Shown here piece by piece: positions 1 to 7,908 of a DNA stretch of 64,000 nucleotides. Numbering within the stretch: position 1 is the first letter of the stretch; each line of letters begins with the position of its first letter. Position numbers and translations under genes: made by a program. The stretch is from JAANXG01 sp034520625 (GTDB lineage Bacteria > Pseudomonadota > Gammaproteobacteria > Arenicellales > JAANXG01). The notes beneath the pieces were generated by a model that was given only the letters and a program-made list of their open reading frames with translations, did no database searches and was not told where the DNA came from. The stretch spans positions 124,001-188,000 of the forward strand of contig JAXHNI010000007.1 in assembly GCA_034520625.1 (NCBI GenBank), read 5' to 3'.

Positions 1-54
1 ACCCTGCCAAACGCTCTGTAACTTCAATTGATGAATTGGGTGAGGACCGTCAGC

Positions 55-90
55 AGGAGGCGAGCCCCTCGCCGATTGCGGCTTCGAGCC
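55..90 (+). repeat. REP-like repeat, family D, copy 1
   Basis: A short motif containing the inverted repeat GGCGAG-CCC-CTCGCC followed by GATTGCGGCTTCGAGCC. Nearly the same sequence recurs at 59327-59363. Both copies lie close to an end of the family B repeat, in mirror-image order. The rest of 1-183 has no convincing gene; 109-124 (CAGCC-AGGG-GGCTG) is another small hairpin. Confidence 0.6.
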
Positions 91-160
91 ACACCTCCTC
101 AGCCAGGGGGCTGACCTCCTACGGGCTTCGTTTGTCCGCCGCACAATGCCGGCCGACTGG

Positions 161-184
161 GTCAATATTTGTGGCGGGGTACAC
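161..184 (+). repeat. End of family B intergenic repeat
   Basis: GTCAATATTTGTGGCGGGGT followed by ACAC matches, in either orientation, the ends of repeats at 2481, 2747, 13012, 48031, 55171 and 59283. It touches the stop codon of the yqeC-like gene, whose TAG is at 186-184 on the minus strand, so the repeat sits directly at a gene end. The other end of this copy was not identified in positions 1-160. Confidence 0.6.
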
Positions 185-960
185 TACCGCCATACCACTT
201 CCACCACCGGCTCCTCCGACACCATCCTCGCCAACACCACCCGGTCCAGCTGCGGCGCACGCTGCAGCACCTGATCGGCGATCAGGCGCGCGGCGTATTT
301 CTGCTCGTCCGTATCCACCATATTGACAACCGGGATCACCCGTTCGGCGCGATCGGCGTGCTTCATGCCGCCATGTGGATGCGTCAGCAAGCGCGCGACA
401 TGTTCCGTGGTGATCGGCCGGCCCGGGACGGCGCCCGTGAGCTCCGCCACCAGCTCCGGCCGGTGCGAGACAATCCTGTCCAGGGGCTCGCCCACCGCCC
501 GCAGCGACACCAGCACGATTAACGTGGAAAACCGGGACGGCAACACCGGCTCATGCGCACCGGGCGCCTTGATCCGGCGCAGACGCGCGCCGTCGGCTTT
601 CACCAGTGTTACATCGAAGGCGCAGGAATCGTGAATATCCAACACCAGGTGGGGGTCGACGCCTGCCAGCCTCGCTTTCTTCTCACCCGGACAGGCGTAG
701 GCCACGATCCGCGATGCCGACGCGCCGGCAACCAGCGACTTCAGTGCATCCCCGGGGGCCACCAGGGTGTCCGCCGCCAGGCGCTTGCGAAACGGCGGCG
801 TTTGCACGGTCGATGTGATGGCAACCCGGCCGGTGGTGCGCGAAACGATGCGGTAGATGGTGCTTTTTTTGCCGCCCGCCCCCACCAGGCAGACGACGCC
901 GGCGTCGACAGCCAGGGCTTCCAGCAGGTCGGCCGGCCGTTCGGTAAACATCGCTGTCAT
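184..960 (-). CDS. yqeC: YqeC-like selenium-dependent hydroxylase accessory protein
   Basis: The 258-residue product resembles the YqeC family, associated in other bacteria with selenium-dependent molybdenum hydroxylases. Its biochemical role is not firmly established. A glycine/lysine-rich loop, GAGGKKSTIYR (about residues 27-37), looks like a nucleotide-binding P-loop variant and is typical of the family. Start at 960; an alternative ATG is at 951, and neither has a strong ribosome binding site. The usual partners (yqeB, xdhC-like, molybdenum hydroxylase, selD) are not visible here; they may lie beyond position 1. Upstream on the same strand, 35 bp away, is a sigma-54 activator, so the two could be co-transcribed. 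Confidence 0.72.
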   Translation of the reverse strand: MTAMFTERPADLLEALAVDAGVVCLVGAGGKKSTIYRIVSRTTGRVAITSTVQTPPFRKRLAADTLVAPGDALKSLVAGASASRIVAYACPGEKKARLAGVDPHLVLDIHDSCAFDVTLVKADGARLRRIKAPGAHEPVLPSRFSTLIVLVSLRAVGEPLDRIVSHRPELVAELTGAVPGRPITTEHVARLLTHPHGGMKHADRAERVIPVVNMVDTDEQKYAARLIADQVLQRAPQLDRVVLARMVSEEPVVEVVWR

Positions 961-995
961 ACACGAGAAACTCTCAGGGGGCGTTTCCGCCGGAT

Positions 996-2390
996 TCAGG
1001 AAACCAGGCGCTGCTCGAAGCTGCTCTGCTGTTGCTGTTCCCAGCGCTGCAGCCTGCGCTCAAGCGTTTTTCGCGAAACGCCCAGGCGCCGCGCCGCTTC
1101 GGATTTGTTGCCTTTGGCGGATTCCAGCACTGAAAGAATATGCGCGCGCTCCACGGCCTCAAGACTCCAGTCCGAGGGAAACTGCCTGTTCGAGGACGCG
1201 GTCGCGGCCGCCCGGTCGAAGAGATCGTCGGGGAATGTCCCGAACAGTACGTAACGCTCCATCATATTCTTCAGTTCCCTGATGTTTCCGGGCCAGTCGT
1301 GCGCCAGAAGCTTGTCGATCTGCTCCCGCTGCAGGCCGACCGCCTGCGTGCCGGTCCGCCTGGCGAAGGTGTCGATGAAATGCTCCGCCAACACCAGTAC
1401 ATCGTCCCTGCGTTCGCGCAGCGACGGCACGCGCAGCGTGACCGCCTCCAGCCGGTAGTACAGATCCTGCCGGAATCGTCCCGCCGCGACTTCGCTGCTC
1501 AATTCCCGGTTGGTGGCTGCAATGACCCGCGCATCCGTCGGCACTTCGCGGTCCGAGCCCACCGGCCTGACGCTTTGCTCCTCCAGGACACGCAGCAGCT
1601 TCGCCTGCATCGGCACCGGCATTTCGCTGATCTCATCCAGGAAAATGGTCCCCTGCTGGGCATGCTGGAACAGTCCCTCACGGTCCGCGTTGGCACCCGT
1701 GAAAGCCCCCCTGGTGTGCCCGAAAAGTTCGCTTTCAAACAATTCGCCGGGTATGGATACACAGTTCAGGGGCACGAACGGACCCTTGCGGCCGCTCAGC
1801 TTGTGGATGGAACGGGCGGCCAGCTCCTTGCCGGTTCCCGTTTCGCCTTCAATGAGCACAACACTCTGGGTCGGCGCGATGCGTTCGATGAGACGGAAGC
1901 ACTCGACAACCGCCTCGCTGTTGCCGATCATCGTGTCCCGGAACTTCACGGTGTCCACCTTTTCCAGCATCAGATCATTGCGCCGTATGGTCGAATCCTT
2001 CTCCAGGCAGGCGGCGATCGACTTCAGGATCTGCTGCAGGCGCACCGGCTTGAAGATGAGATCCGATGCGCCCACCCGGATCACCTGTATGGCGGTTTGC
2101 AGGTCCGGATTCTCGGTCATGAACACGACCTCGCTGCGCAGTCCTTTTTCCTTCAGCGAGGCCACCCAGGTCAGTCCCGATGTCCCGGACAGCTCGATAC
2201 TGACAATCATGATGTCAAAATGCTGCCGCTGCCTGAGCTCATCGGCTTCCTGGACCCCGCTCACCGCCTTTACCACGGCACACCGCTTCTCCAGATTCCG
2301 CGCCAGACGCTCCATCAGCATCCGATCCTCCTCGACAATGAGAATCGAAGCCATTTTCATCAGGCTGGCGGTGTCGCGGGGCTGGGTCAC
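996..2390 (-). CDS. Sigma-54-dependent transcriptional activator with degenerate receiver domain
   Basis: This 464-residue NtrC-type protein has an N-terminal receiver (about 14-130), a sigma-54 AAA+ domain (about 150-385) with Walker A GETGTGKE and the sigma-54-contacting GAFTGA motif, and a C-terminal Fis-type helix-turn-helix (SEAARRLGVSRKTLERRL). The receiver keeps the acidic pocket (EED, 20-22), the Thr in FMTENPD and the Lys in FKPVRL. The phospho-acceptor position in DIMIVSIELSG is Ser64 instead of Asp, so classical phosphorylation looks impossible. No histidine kinase gene is adjacent. The frame opens with GTG at 2390; ATGs at 2360 and 2354 are alternatives, and 2354 starts just before the receiver. 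Target promoters cannot be named from this window. Confidence 0.88.
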   Translation of the reverse strand: MTQPRDTASLMKMASILIVEEDRMLMERLARNLEKRCAVVKAVSGVQEADELRQRQHFDIMIVSIELSGTSGLTWVASLKEKGLRSEVVFMTENPDLQTAIQVIRVGASDLIFKPVRLQQILKSIAACLEKDSTIRRNDLMLEKVDTVKFRDTMIGNSEAVVECFRLIERIAPTQSVVLIEGETGTGKELAARSIHKLSGRKGPFVPLNCVSIPGELFESELFGHTRGAFTGANADREGLFQHAQQGTIFLDEISEMPVPMQAKLLRVLEEQSVRPVGSDREVPTDARVIAATNRELSSEVAAGRFRQDLYYRLEAVTLRVPSLRERRDDVLVLAEHFIDTFARRTGTQAVGLQREQIDKLLAHDWPGNIRELKNMMERYVLFGTFPDDLFDRAAATASSNRQFPSDWSLEAVERAHILSVLESAKGNKSEAARRLGVSRKTLERRLQRWEQQQQSSFEQRLVS

Positions 2391-2480
2391 GGAGTCGCTT
2401 GGGTAATGTATTGCAGATTCATTCTAACATCGCAGCCCGGTCCCGCGTGGCGCGCGACGCGCGGCTCCCCGGGACCGGCT

Positions 2481-2776
2481 AGTGTATCCCGCCACTAATT
2501 TCGCGACTCTCAATATGCTTCCGAGCCGTCAGCGCCCGGAGCGTTCCCACAGGCCACGACCCGATTTGAGAACCCACACCGGACCATGGGGCCAGTGCCG
2601 TGGGCCGTCCCCCAGGGCCGCTGTGAATACGTCCGTGTACGCTCTGGCTCAAACTTCCCTGTTTTCGACAGCCCTGGGGGACGGCCCACGGCACTGGCCT
2701 TCCCGATCACGCGGACATTCACACCGGACCAACGCCCGTGGCTCGCTGAATGGTGCAATATCTGCTACCGGGCGAG
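2481..2776. repeat. Family B composite intergenic repeat with nested family A palindrome
   Basis: This fills the gene-free stretch 2391-2764. The left end reads GTGTATCCCGCCACTAATTT and the right end contains GAATGGTGCAATATCTG. The left flank (CTTCCGAGCC, CCGGAGCGTTCCCACAGGCC) aligns by eye with 47766-47870 and 10881-10960. A family A palindrome sits in the middle. The right end overlaps the last codons of the alpha/beta hydrolase gene. Boundaries are approximate. No coding capacity was recognised. Confidence 0.65.
2590..2699 (-). repeat. Family A palindromic repeat, copy 1 (core in minus orientation)
   Basis: Arms of 26 bp (2592-2617 and 2672-2697) are perfect reverse complements, extended by two further pairs. 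They enclose a 54-bp core (2618-2671). The core matches those at 47903-47956 and 55282-55335 with only a few differences, but in the opposite orientation, although the surrounding family B sequence has the same orientation as at 47766-48062. Transcribed, the arms would form a very stable hairpin that could end or insulate transcripts. Confidence 0.85.
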
Positions 2777-3544
2777 AAAATCCGCAATGTGTTCGATCAC
2801 CGACTCCGGCTGCTCGGCATGGACCCAGTGTCCCGCGTTTCCCACGGCGGCATATCGGGTACGCGGAAAGCAGCCTTCAATAAGCGGGCGCTGCCCGGAC
2901 TGGACATAGTCGGAATTGGCGCCGTGAAGGAAAAGGGTCGGTCCGTCGAACACTCTGCCCTCCATGTCCGGGAATCCGACGAGATACTCCATACCCTGCT
3001 TCAGCGCTTCGAGATTCAGCCGCCACCGGTACCCGGCTTCCGACTTCTCGAGACTCTGCAGAAGAAACTGGCGCAGCATACGGTCCTCGATCCGGTCGCT
3101 CAGCGCTTCCTCGGCTTCACCCCGGGATTTCAGGCCGTCAACATCCAGCGACAGCAATGCATCAATCAGCGGCGCATGGGAATGGGTATACGGAACAGGA
3201 GCGATATCCACCACCACCAGACGCGCCACCCGGTCCGGCTTCTCCAGGGCGGCTACCATGGCGGCCTTGCCCCCCATACTGTGGCCAACCAGGTCGACGC
3301 GGTCCAGCCCTTCGGCATCCAGGGTGTCGAAAATATCCCCCGCCATCAACGGATAGGTCATTTCCCCGTCGTTGAATGACCGGCCGTGGTTGCGCAGATC
3401 CATGACCAGCACCCGCCGTTGACCGCTGAGGCGCCTGGCGATTCCGCGCCAGTTGGTGCCGGAGCCGAACAAGCCGTGGAGCAACACCAGCGGCGGAGGG
3501 CCTGCGGGGCCGGGGTAATCTTGGAAATACAGCTCGGGCATCAC
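2765..3544 (-). CDS. Alpha/beta-fold hydrolase (YbfF-like esterase)
   Basis: This 259-residue protein has the alpha/beta hydrolase layout: oxyanion strand LVLLHGLFGSGTNW near residue 20, nucleophile elbow GHSMGG (Ser near 90), an acidic residue in HGANSDYV and the catalytic His in GNAGHWVHAE. DLRNHGRS and the overall pattern resemble small cytosolic acyl-ester hydrolases of the YbfF type. The substrate is unknown. The frame begins GTG-ATG, so the ATG at 3541 may be the true start. It is divergent from the thiolase gene with 62 bp between them. The 3' end lies inside a family B repeat. Confidence 0.85.
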   Translation of the reverse strand: MMPELYFQDYPGPAGPPPLVLLHGLFGSGTNWRGIARRLSGQRRVLVMDLRNHGRSFNDGEMTYPLMAGDIFDTLDAEGLDRVDLVGHSMGGKAAMVAALEKPDRVARLVVVDIAPVPYTHSHAPLIDALLSLDVDGLKSRGEAEEALSDRIEDRMLRQFLLQSLEKSEAGYRWRLNLEALKQGMEYLVGFPDMEGRVFDGPTLFLHGANSDYVQSGQRPLIEGCFPRTRYAAVGNAGHWVHAEQPESVIEHIADFLAR

Positions 3545-3606
3545 TCGAATCCGCTTTGCGTGGAGTTTAGACTATCGCCGGTACTCACACGAACAGGAAA
3601 ATTTTC

Positions 3607-4794
3607 ATGAGCAGCAATCGAGAAGTTGTGGTGGTCAGCGGGGTCAGAACCGCCGTTGGTGAATTCGGTGGAGCCCTGAAGACCTTCCCCGCCAATCAGC
3701 TGGCGGCGCTGGTAACCCGCGAAGCAGTCCAGCGCTCGGGCGTGGACCCGGCCGGCTTCGGCCATTGCGTTTTCGGCAACGTGATTCATTCCGAACCGCG
3801 TGACATGTACATCTCCCGCTACGCGGCCCTGGAGGGCGGGCTCCCCAAGGAAGTGCCGGCACTCACTGTCAATCGACTGTGCGGGAGCGGCCTGCAGGCC
3901 ATTGTCAGCGCATCCCAGGGCATACTTCTCGGTGACTACGACACGGCAGTGGCGGGCGGTGCAGAAAGCATGAGCATGGCGCCCCACCACGTGCCGAGCC
4001 TGCGCTGGGGCGCCCGCATGGGCGACGCCCAGATTGTCGACGCCATGGTCGCGGCGCTGCACGATCCCTTTCACAACTGCCACATGGGCGTCACCGCGGA
4101 GAACATCGCGGAAAAATGGGGCATCAGCCGCGAGGACCAGGACCGCGCCGCTGCCGATAGCCACGCCCGCGCATCCCACGCGATCGAGGCGGGGCACTTC
4201 GCGGAGCAGGTCCTACCGGTGGAAGTAAAGACGCGCAAGGGCACTGTCGTGTTCGATACCGATGAACATGTGCGTTCCGACGTCGACGCCGCGTCCATGG
4301 GAGCTCTGCGTCCGGTGTTCAAGAAGGACGGCACCGTCACCGCCGGCAACGCTTCCGGCATCAACGATGCGGCGTCCGCGGTGGTGCTGATGGAAGCCGG
4401 CAGCGCGGAGCGTGCCGGAGCGGAACCCATGGGCAGGCTGGTGGCCTACGCCCACGCCGGCGTCGAGCCGGAGTACATGGGTATCGGGCCGGTCCCGGCG
4501 ATCCGGATGGCTCTGGAGAAAGCGGGCATCGGCGTGGCGGACCTCGATGTCATCGAGCTCAACGAAGCGTTCGCGGCCCAGGCGCTCGCCGTGATCCGCG
4601 ATCTCGGACTGCCGGAGGACAAGACCAATCCCAACGGCAGCGGGATATCCATCGGCCACCCGATCGGCGCCACCGGCTGCATGCTGACCGTCAAGGCCCT
4701 GTACGAGCTCCGCCGCACGGGCGGACGCTACGCCTGCGTGTCGATGTGTATCGGCGGCGGCCAGGGGATCGCAGCGATATTCGAGCGGCTGTAG
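3607..4794 (+). CDS. Acetyl-CoA acetyltransferase / beta-ketothiolase
   Basis: A 395-residue thiolase II family enzyme that condenses two acyl-CoA units or cleaves beta-ketoacyl-CoA in the cytosol. The catalytic Cys92 lies in NRLCGSGLQ. The second active-site region NEAFAAQALAV, the His in GISIGHPIGATG and the C-terminal Cys in SMCIGGGQG are all present. Length is normal. An AGGAAA ribosome binding site precedes ATG 3607. BktB/PhaA-type biosynthetic enzymes are the closest match by pattern. No reductase or PHA synthase is adjacent, so a polyhydroxyalkanoate role is unproven; fatty-acid or amino-acid catabolism is equally possible. Confidence 0.9.
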   Translation: MSSNREVVVVSGVRTAVGEFGGALKTFPANQLAALVTREAVQRSGVDPAGFGHCVFGNVIHSEPRDMYISRYAALEGGLPKEVPALTVNRLCGSGLQAIVSASQGILLGDYDTAVAGGAESMSMAPHHVPSLRWGARMGDAQIVDAMVAALHDPFHNCHMGVTAENIAEKWGISREDQDRAAADSHARASHAIEAGHFAEQVLPVEVKTRKGTVVFDTDEHVRSDVDAASMGALRPVFKKDGTVTAGNASGINDAASAVVLMEAGSAERAGAEPMGRLVAYAHAGVEPEYMGIGPVPAIRMALEKAGIGVADLDVIELNEAFAAQALAVIRDLGLPEDKTNPNGSGISIGHPIGATGCMLTVKALYELRRTGGRYACVSMCIGGGQGIAAIFERL

Positions 4795-4909
4795 GCGGCG
4801 CCCTGCGTGGCGCCGGCGACCGGATCCGCCGGCCCCATGCCAGCAGGGCCGTCGAAGCCCGGCCAACCACATCCGGAGCGGACGCGCGGCGGGTGCCGCG
4901 CGCCGGCGA

Positions 4910-5419
4910 TTACTGGACGTCGACGACCTTGACGTCGAACTGCAGCGTCTTTCCCGCGAGGGGATGGTTCAGATCCAGCAGCGCCGTATCGTCCCGGATC
5001 TCCGAAACCTTGATCTGCTGCTGGTTGCCCTGCTGGTCCTGCATCACCAGGAGTTGCCCCTCGGTGCGGGCCTCCTCGGGAATCTGCTCCAGGGGCACCT
5101 CCCGGAACGCATCCGGATCAACGGTACCGTAGGCATCTTCCGGCTCCAGGGTAACCTGCTTCTCGTCCCCGGCGGCCAGCCCCTGCAGTTCCTGCTCGAG
5201 GGCGGGAATGATCTCCTGATTGCCCTGGGTATAGACCAGCGGGTCGTCCCCTGAATTACTGTCAACGGTTTCACCACCCTCAATATTGAGCGTGTATTCC
5301 AACGAAACTTTCGAACCTTCTGTAATCACTTTGGCCTCCTCGGCGTGCAGTGTGCTCGATACTGTGAACATGGCCAGCAACGCGAACAGGCTGGCGGGAT
5401 TAATGAACAAGCGTGGCAT
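4910..5419 (-). CDS. Exported SlyD-like FKBP peptidyl-prolyl isomerase
   Basis: A 169-residue protein starting at ATG 5419, supported by GAGGA eight bases upstream. It has a signal peptide (hydrophobic LFALLAMFTVSS, then LHAEEAK as a likely cleavage region) followed by a SlyD-type FKBP fold: SKVSLEYTLNIEGGETVDSN, EQELQGLAAGDEKQV, PEDAYGTVDPDAF, and an inserted-in-flap chaperone segment before DLNHPLAGKTLQFDV. SlyD proteins are usually cytosolic with a His-rich tail. This one appears periplasmic and has no His-rich tail. It stands alone between a thiolase and cbpM; substrates are unknown. Confidence 0.85.
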   Translation of the reverse strand: MPRLFINPASLFALLAMFTVSSTLHAEEAKVITEGSKVSLEYTLNIEGGETVDSNSGDDPLVYTQGNQEIIPALEQELQGLAAGDEKQVTLEPEDAYGTVDPDAFREVPLEQIPEEARTEGQLLVMQDQQGNQQQIKVSEIRDDTALLDLNHPLAGKTLQFDVKVVDVQ

Positions 5420-5635
5420 GGGTGTTTCCTCGCGCCTCATGGAATGGATTTCACCGGGCTGAGAGCGCGAACTCAACCTTCGGGAGGCGCCGGGGAGGGA
5501 CTACAACCCGAAGCGCCCAATGTGTGGCACGCAATCGAAACGAGCGCTCGAGGCTACGCAAGGAAAGCGAACTGTAACCATCTAAAATAACATATCCGGC
5601 TGAGTGGATTAAAGCCTGTGACCACGGGCGCCCCT

Positions 5636-5941
5636 CTATAAAGAGCCGAGCCGGGCGCGCAATTCTTCGATTTCCTCCAGCAAATCCAGTACCAGCGCGG
5701 CACCCGCGGCATTGATTTCGAGGTCCCGCTGAAGACGGACAGCTCTTCCGGCGCGCCGGAGCTCGGTGGACGGAAACATCCAGTTTTCCTTCCGGATATC
5801 CGGCTCGATCACACCCTCCTCCACCAACTCGATGATCTGTTCTTCACGTACGCGGCATGCCCCGCTCAACTCCGTCAGCGTCAGGGTGACCGACTCGTCC
5901 AGCACGTAGCCCGTAAAAACACGTCCAGCGTCCTCCGCCAT
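5636..5941 (-). CDS. cbpM: Chaperone modulator CbpM
   Basis: A 101-residue MerR-like modulator that in E. coli binds the J domain of CbpA and inhibits it. The helix-turn-helix-like N-terminal part (SVTLTLTELSGACRVREEQIIELVEEGVIEP, broken here by reading along residues 13-43) and a C-terminal helix (LLEEIEELRARLGSL) fit the family. Its ATG at 5941 directly abuts the TAA stop of cbpA (5944-5942), so the two genes are translationally linked in the order cbpA-cbpM, as in other gammaproteobacteria. Confidence 0.88.
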   Translation of the reverse strand: MAEDAGRVFTGYVLDESVTLTLTELSGACRVREEQIIELVEEGVIEPDIRKENWMFPSTELRRAGRAVRLQRDLEINAAGAALVLDLLEEIEELRARLGSL

Positions 5942-6889
5942 TTAGACTCCCAGGGCCGCGCGTGGGTTGAAATTCATCTGATTGCGCATCTGCTCGTAGA
6001 GTTCCCGTGACCGGTCGTCCCCGGCCGGCGGCAGCGCGATCTGCAGCGTCACATAGAGGTCTCCCGGATTTTTCGCCGGAATCCCCCGGCCCCGAAGGCG
6101 AAGCCTGGTTCCGGCCTTGGATCCCGGGGCAATGGTCAGGTCCACGACACCGCCCGGGGTGGGTACTTTCACCTTGGCGCCCAGCGCCGCCTCCCAGGGT
6201 GCCACCGGCAGATCCATGTACAGATCGGCGCCCTCGACCCGATAGACGCCGTGGGACTTGAATTCGACCTCCAGATACAGGTCACCGGCCTGGCCTCCGC
6301 CCATCCCCGGCGAACCCTGGCCGGCAAGGCGGATGTGCTGACCCTGCTTGATACCCTTGGGGATGCGCACGCTCAGCGTCCGCTGCCGGGTACGCAGGCG
6401 GCCGCTGTCATCAACGGCCGGCGCCTGCAGCGTGACGCTGCGGGTGGCGCCGTGAAACGCGTCCTCCAGGTCCACCAGCACTTTGGCGTGATGATCCTGC
6501 CCCCGGCCCTGGAACCCCCCGCCGCGCCGGTTGCCGCGGCCGCTCCGGTCCTGCCGGCCGAACAGGGACTCGAAAAAATCGCTGAAAACCGACTCGTCGG
6601 CGCCGCCGAAATCACCGCTGAACTCGAACCCCGCATCCCAGTCCGGCGGCGGCCGGAAGTCCTGCCCGGCCTTCCAGTTGGCGCCCAACTGGTCATAGGC
6701 GGCCCGTTTTTCTGGATCCTTCAGTACTTCGTACGCCTCCTGCATTTCCTGGAACTTGCCCTGGGCGTTCGCCTCCTTGCTGACATCCGGATGGTACTTG
6801 CGCGCCAGCTTTCGATAGGCGCGCTTGATGTCATCCTGGGTCGCATTGCGGTCCACACCCATGATCTTGTAATAATCCTTGTATTCCAA
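5942..6889 (-). CDS. cbpA: DnaJ-class co-chaperone CbpA
   Basis: A 315-residue class B J-protein. The N-terminal J domain (about 4-70) has the HPD tripeptide in KYHPDVS. A Gly/Phe/Arg-rich linker (about 110-135) follows, then two C-terminal substrate-binding beta domains, without the zinc fingers of DnaJ. It acts with DnaK in folding and stress responses. The start is TTG 6889, with GGAG eight bases upstream; no ATG fits better because DYYKIMGVD follows at once. It is followed without a gap by cbpM. The 138 bp upstream contain no recognisable sigma-32 promoter that I could fix. Confidence 0.92.
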   Translation of the reverse strand: MEYKDYYKIMGVDRNATQDDIKRAYRKLARKYHPDVSKEANAQGKFQEMQEAYEVLKDPEKRAAYDQLGANWKAGQDFRPPPDWDAGFEFSGDFGGADESVFSDFFESLFGRQDRSGRGNRRGGGFQGRGQDHHAKVLVDLEDAFHGATRSVTLQAPAVDDSGRLRTRQRTLSVRIPKGIKQGQHIRLAGQGSPGMGGGQAGDLYLEVEFKSHGVYRVEGADLYMDLPVAPWEAALGAKVKVPTPGGVVDLTIAPGSKAGTRLRLRGRGIPAKNPGDLYVTLQIALPPAGDDRSRELYEQMRNQMNFNPRAALGV

Positions 6890-7027
6890 TCGTGTTCTCC
6901 GCGAAGCCTGGTGCTCTGAAGCTGAAATCCGGTACCCGCGGCATGCCGGAAACCGACCACGCCGACCACCGGGATGGCCCGGCCGGTACTAACTTAGTCT
7001 GTTTAGTGTGTGCGCGAGTCCGGTTTT

Positions 7028-7852
7028 TCAAGCGGCCGGCGGCCAAACCACGGGAAACCAGTCGCTCCGCAGGCGCTGGCCCACCGTCATACCATGACCC
7101 GGAAACGGCGGAGACGTCCTGCCGGGGCGCTCGACGTACCGCGCATCGTCCCCCACCCAGCGCACCGAGAATGCCCGGCGGCGGGCTGGGAGCTCGTTGC
7201 CGGCTGCGCCGTGCAGGGTTCGAAAATGGAAAAGGACGGCGTCGCCCGGCTCCATAGACCACGCCCTGACCGGGTAGTCGCCGGGCATCTCATCGATCGG
7301 CGGCAGGTCCATGTACGGGTCCTCGTCCCGACCGTAGAAATCACTGTCGTCCAGCCATCTCACCGGCCGCACCAGTTTCGGCCAGGCGTGGGACCCGGCA
7401 ACCAGCCGCAGTGTCTGGGCTTCGCCCACCGGGTCCAGCGGCAGCCAGAAGCTCACCGTCTGCGTACCTTCAATGAAGTAGTAAGGTGCATCCTGGTGCC
7501 AGGGAGTCGCCTTGGCGGTACCGGGCTCCTTCACCAGCACGTGATCATGAAACAGCTGCGCTGATCGCGAATCCATCACGGAGGCCGCCACCCGCGCCGC
7601 GTCCGACTCGAGCAGAAAGCGCCGGAATTCGGGGATGCGTGTCCAGTTGCAATAATCGTCCCAGAAGCTTCCTCCGCCGGCGCCGCGGACGTTCTCGGCA
7701 AAGTACGGACCGGGTGATTCCCGGTTCCTCTGCACCCCGGCGCGCAGGGTTTCCACCCAGTCGCTGAACAACCCGCGCAGGCAAACGACGCCGTCCCGCA
7801 GGTAGCAATCCCGCGCCTCACTGGTGATGGTTTCGAACGCCTGTTGCGACAT
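7028..7852 (-). CDS. Phytanoyl-CoA dioxygenase (PhyH) family oxygenase
   Basis: A 274-residue Fe(II)/2-oxoglutarate-type oxygenase. The metal-binding triad appears as HQD in TPWHQDAPYYF and the His in HFRTLHGAAGN; Arg in RRAFSVRWVGDD probably binds 2-oxoglutarate. Length suits the PhyH family, whose bacterial members hydroxylate fatty acids, compatible solutes (EctD) or secondary metabolites. The sequence does not show the specific EctD pattern clearly enough to call ectoine hydroxylase, and no ect genes are nearby. It is monocistronic and divergent from the family E repeat region. Confidence 0.85.
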   Translation of the reverse strand: MSQQAFETITSEARDCYLRDGVVCLRGLFSDWVETLRAGVQRNRESPGPYFAENVRGAGGGSFWDDYCNWTRIPEFRRFLLESDAARVAASVMDSRSAQLFHDHVLVKEPGTAKATPWHQDAPYYFIEGTQTVSFWLPLDPVGEAQTLRLVAGSHAWPKLVRPVRWLDDSDFYGRDEDPYMDLPPIDEMPGDYPVRAWSMEPGDAVLFHFRTLHGAAGNELPARRRAFSVRWVGDDARYVERPGRTSPPFPGHGMTVGQRLRSDWFPVVWPPAA

Positions 7853-7908
7853 CGCTTCGATTCACGGCCCGCCGGCCTTTACCGGGAACATCCGCATCCT
7901 ATAATCTA

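Noticed and set aside
1140..2498. A 452-codon plus-strand frame opposite the sigma-54 activator
   Set aside because: It is antisense to an unmistakable AAA+ gene and shows no domain of its own.
7028..7852. Ectoine hydroxylase EctD
   Set aside because: It belongs to the same superfamily, but the sequence lacks a pattern I can call EctD-specific, and no ectABC genes are near.
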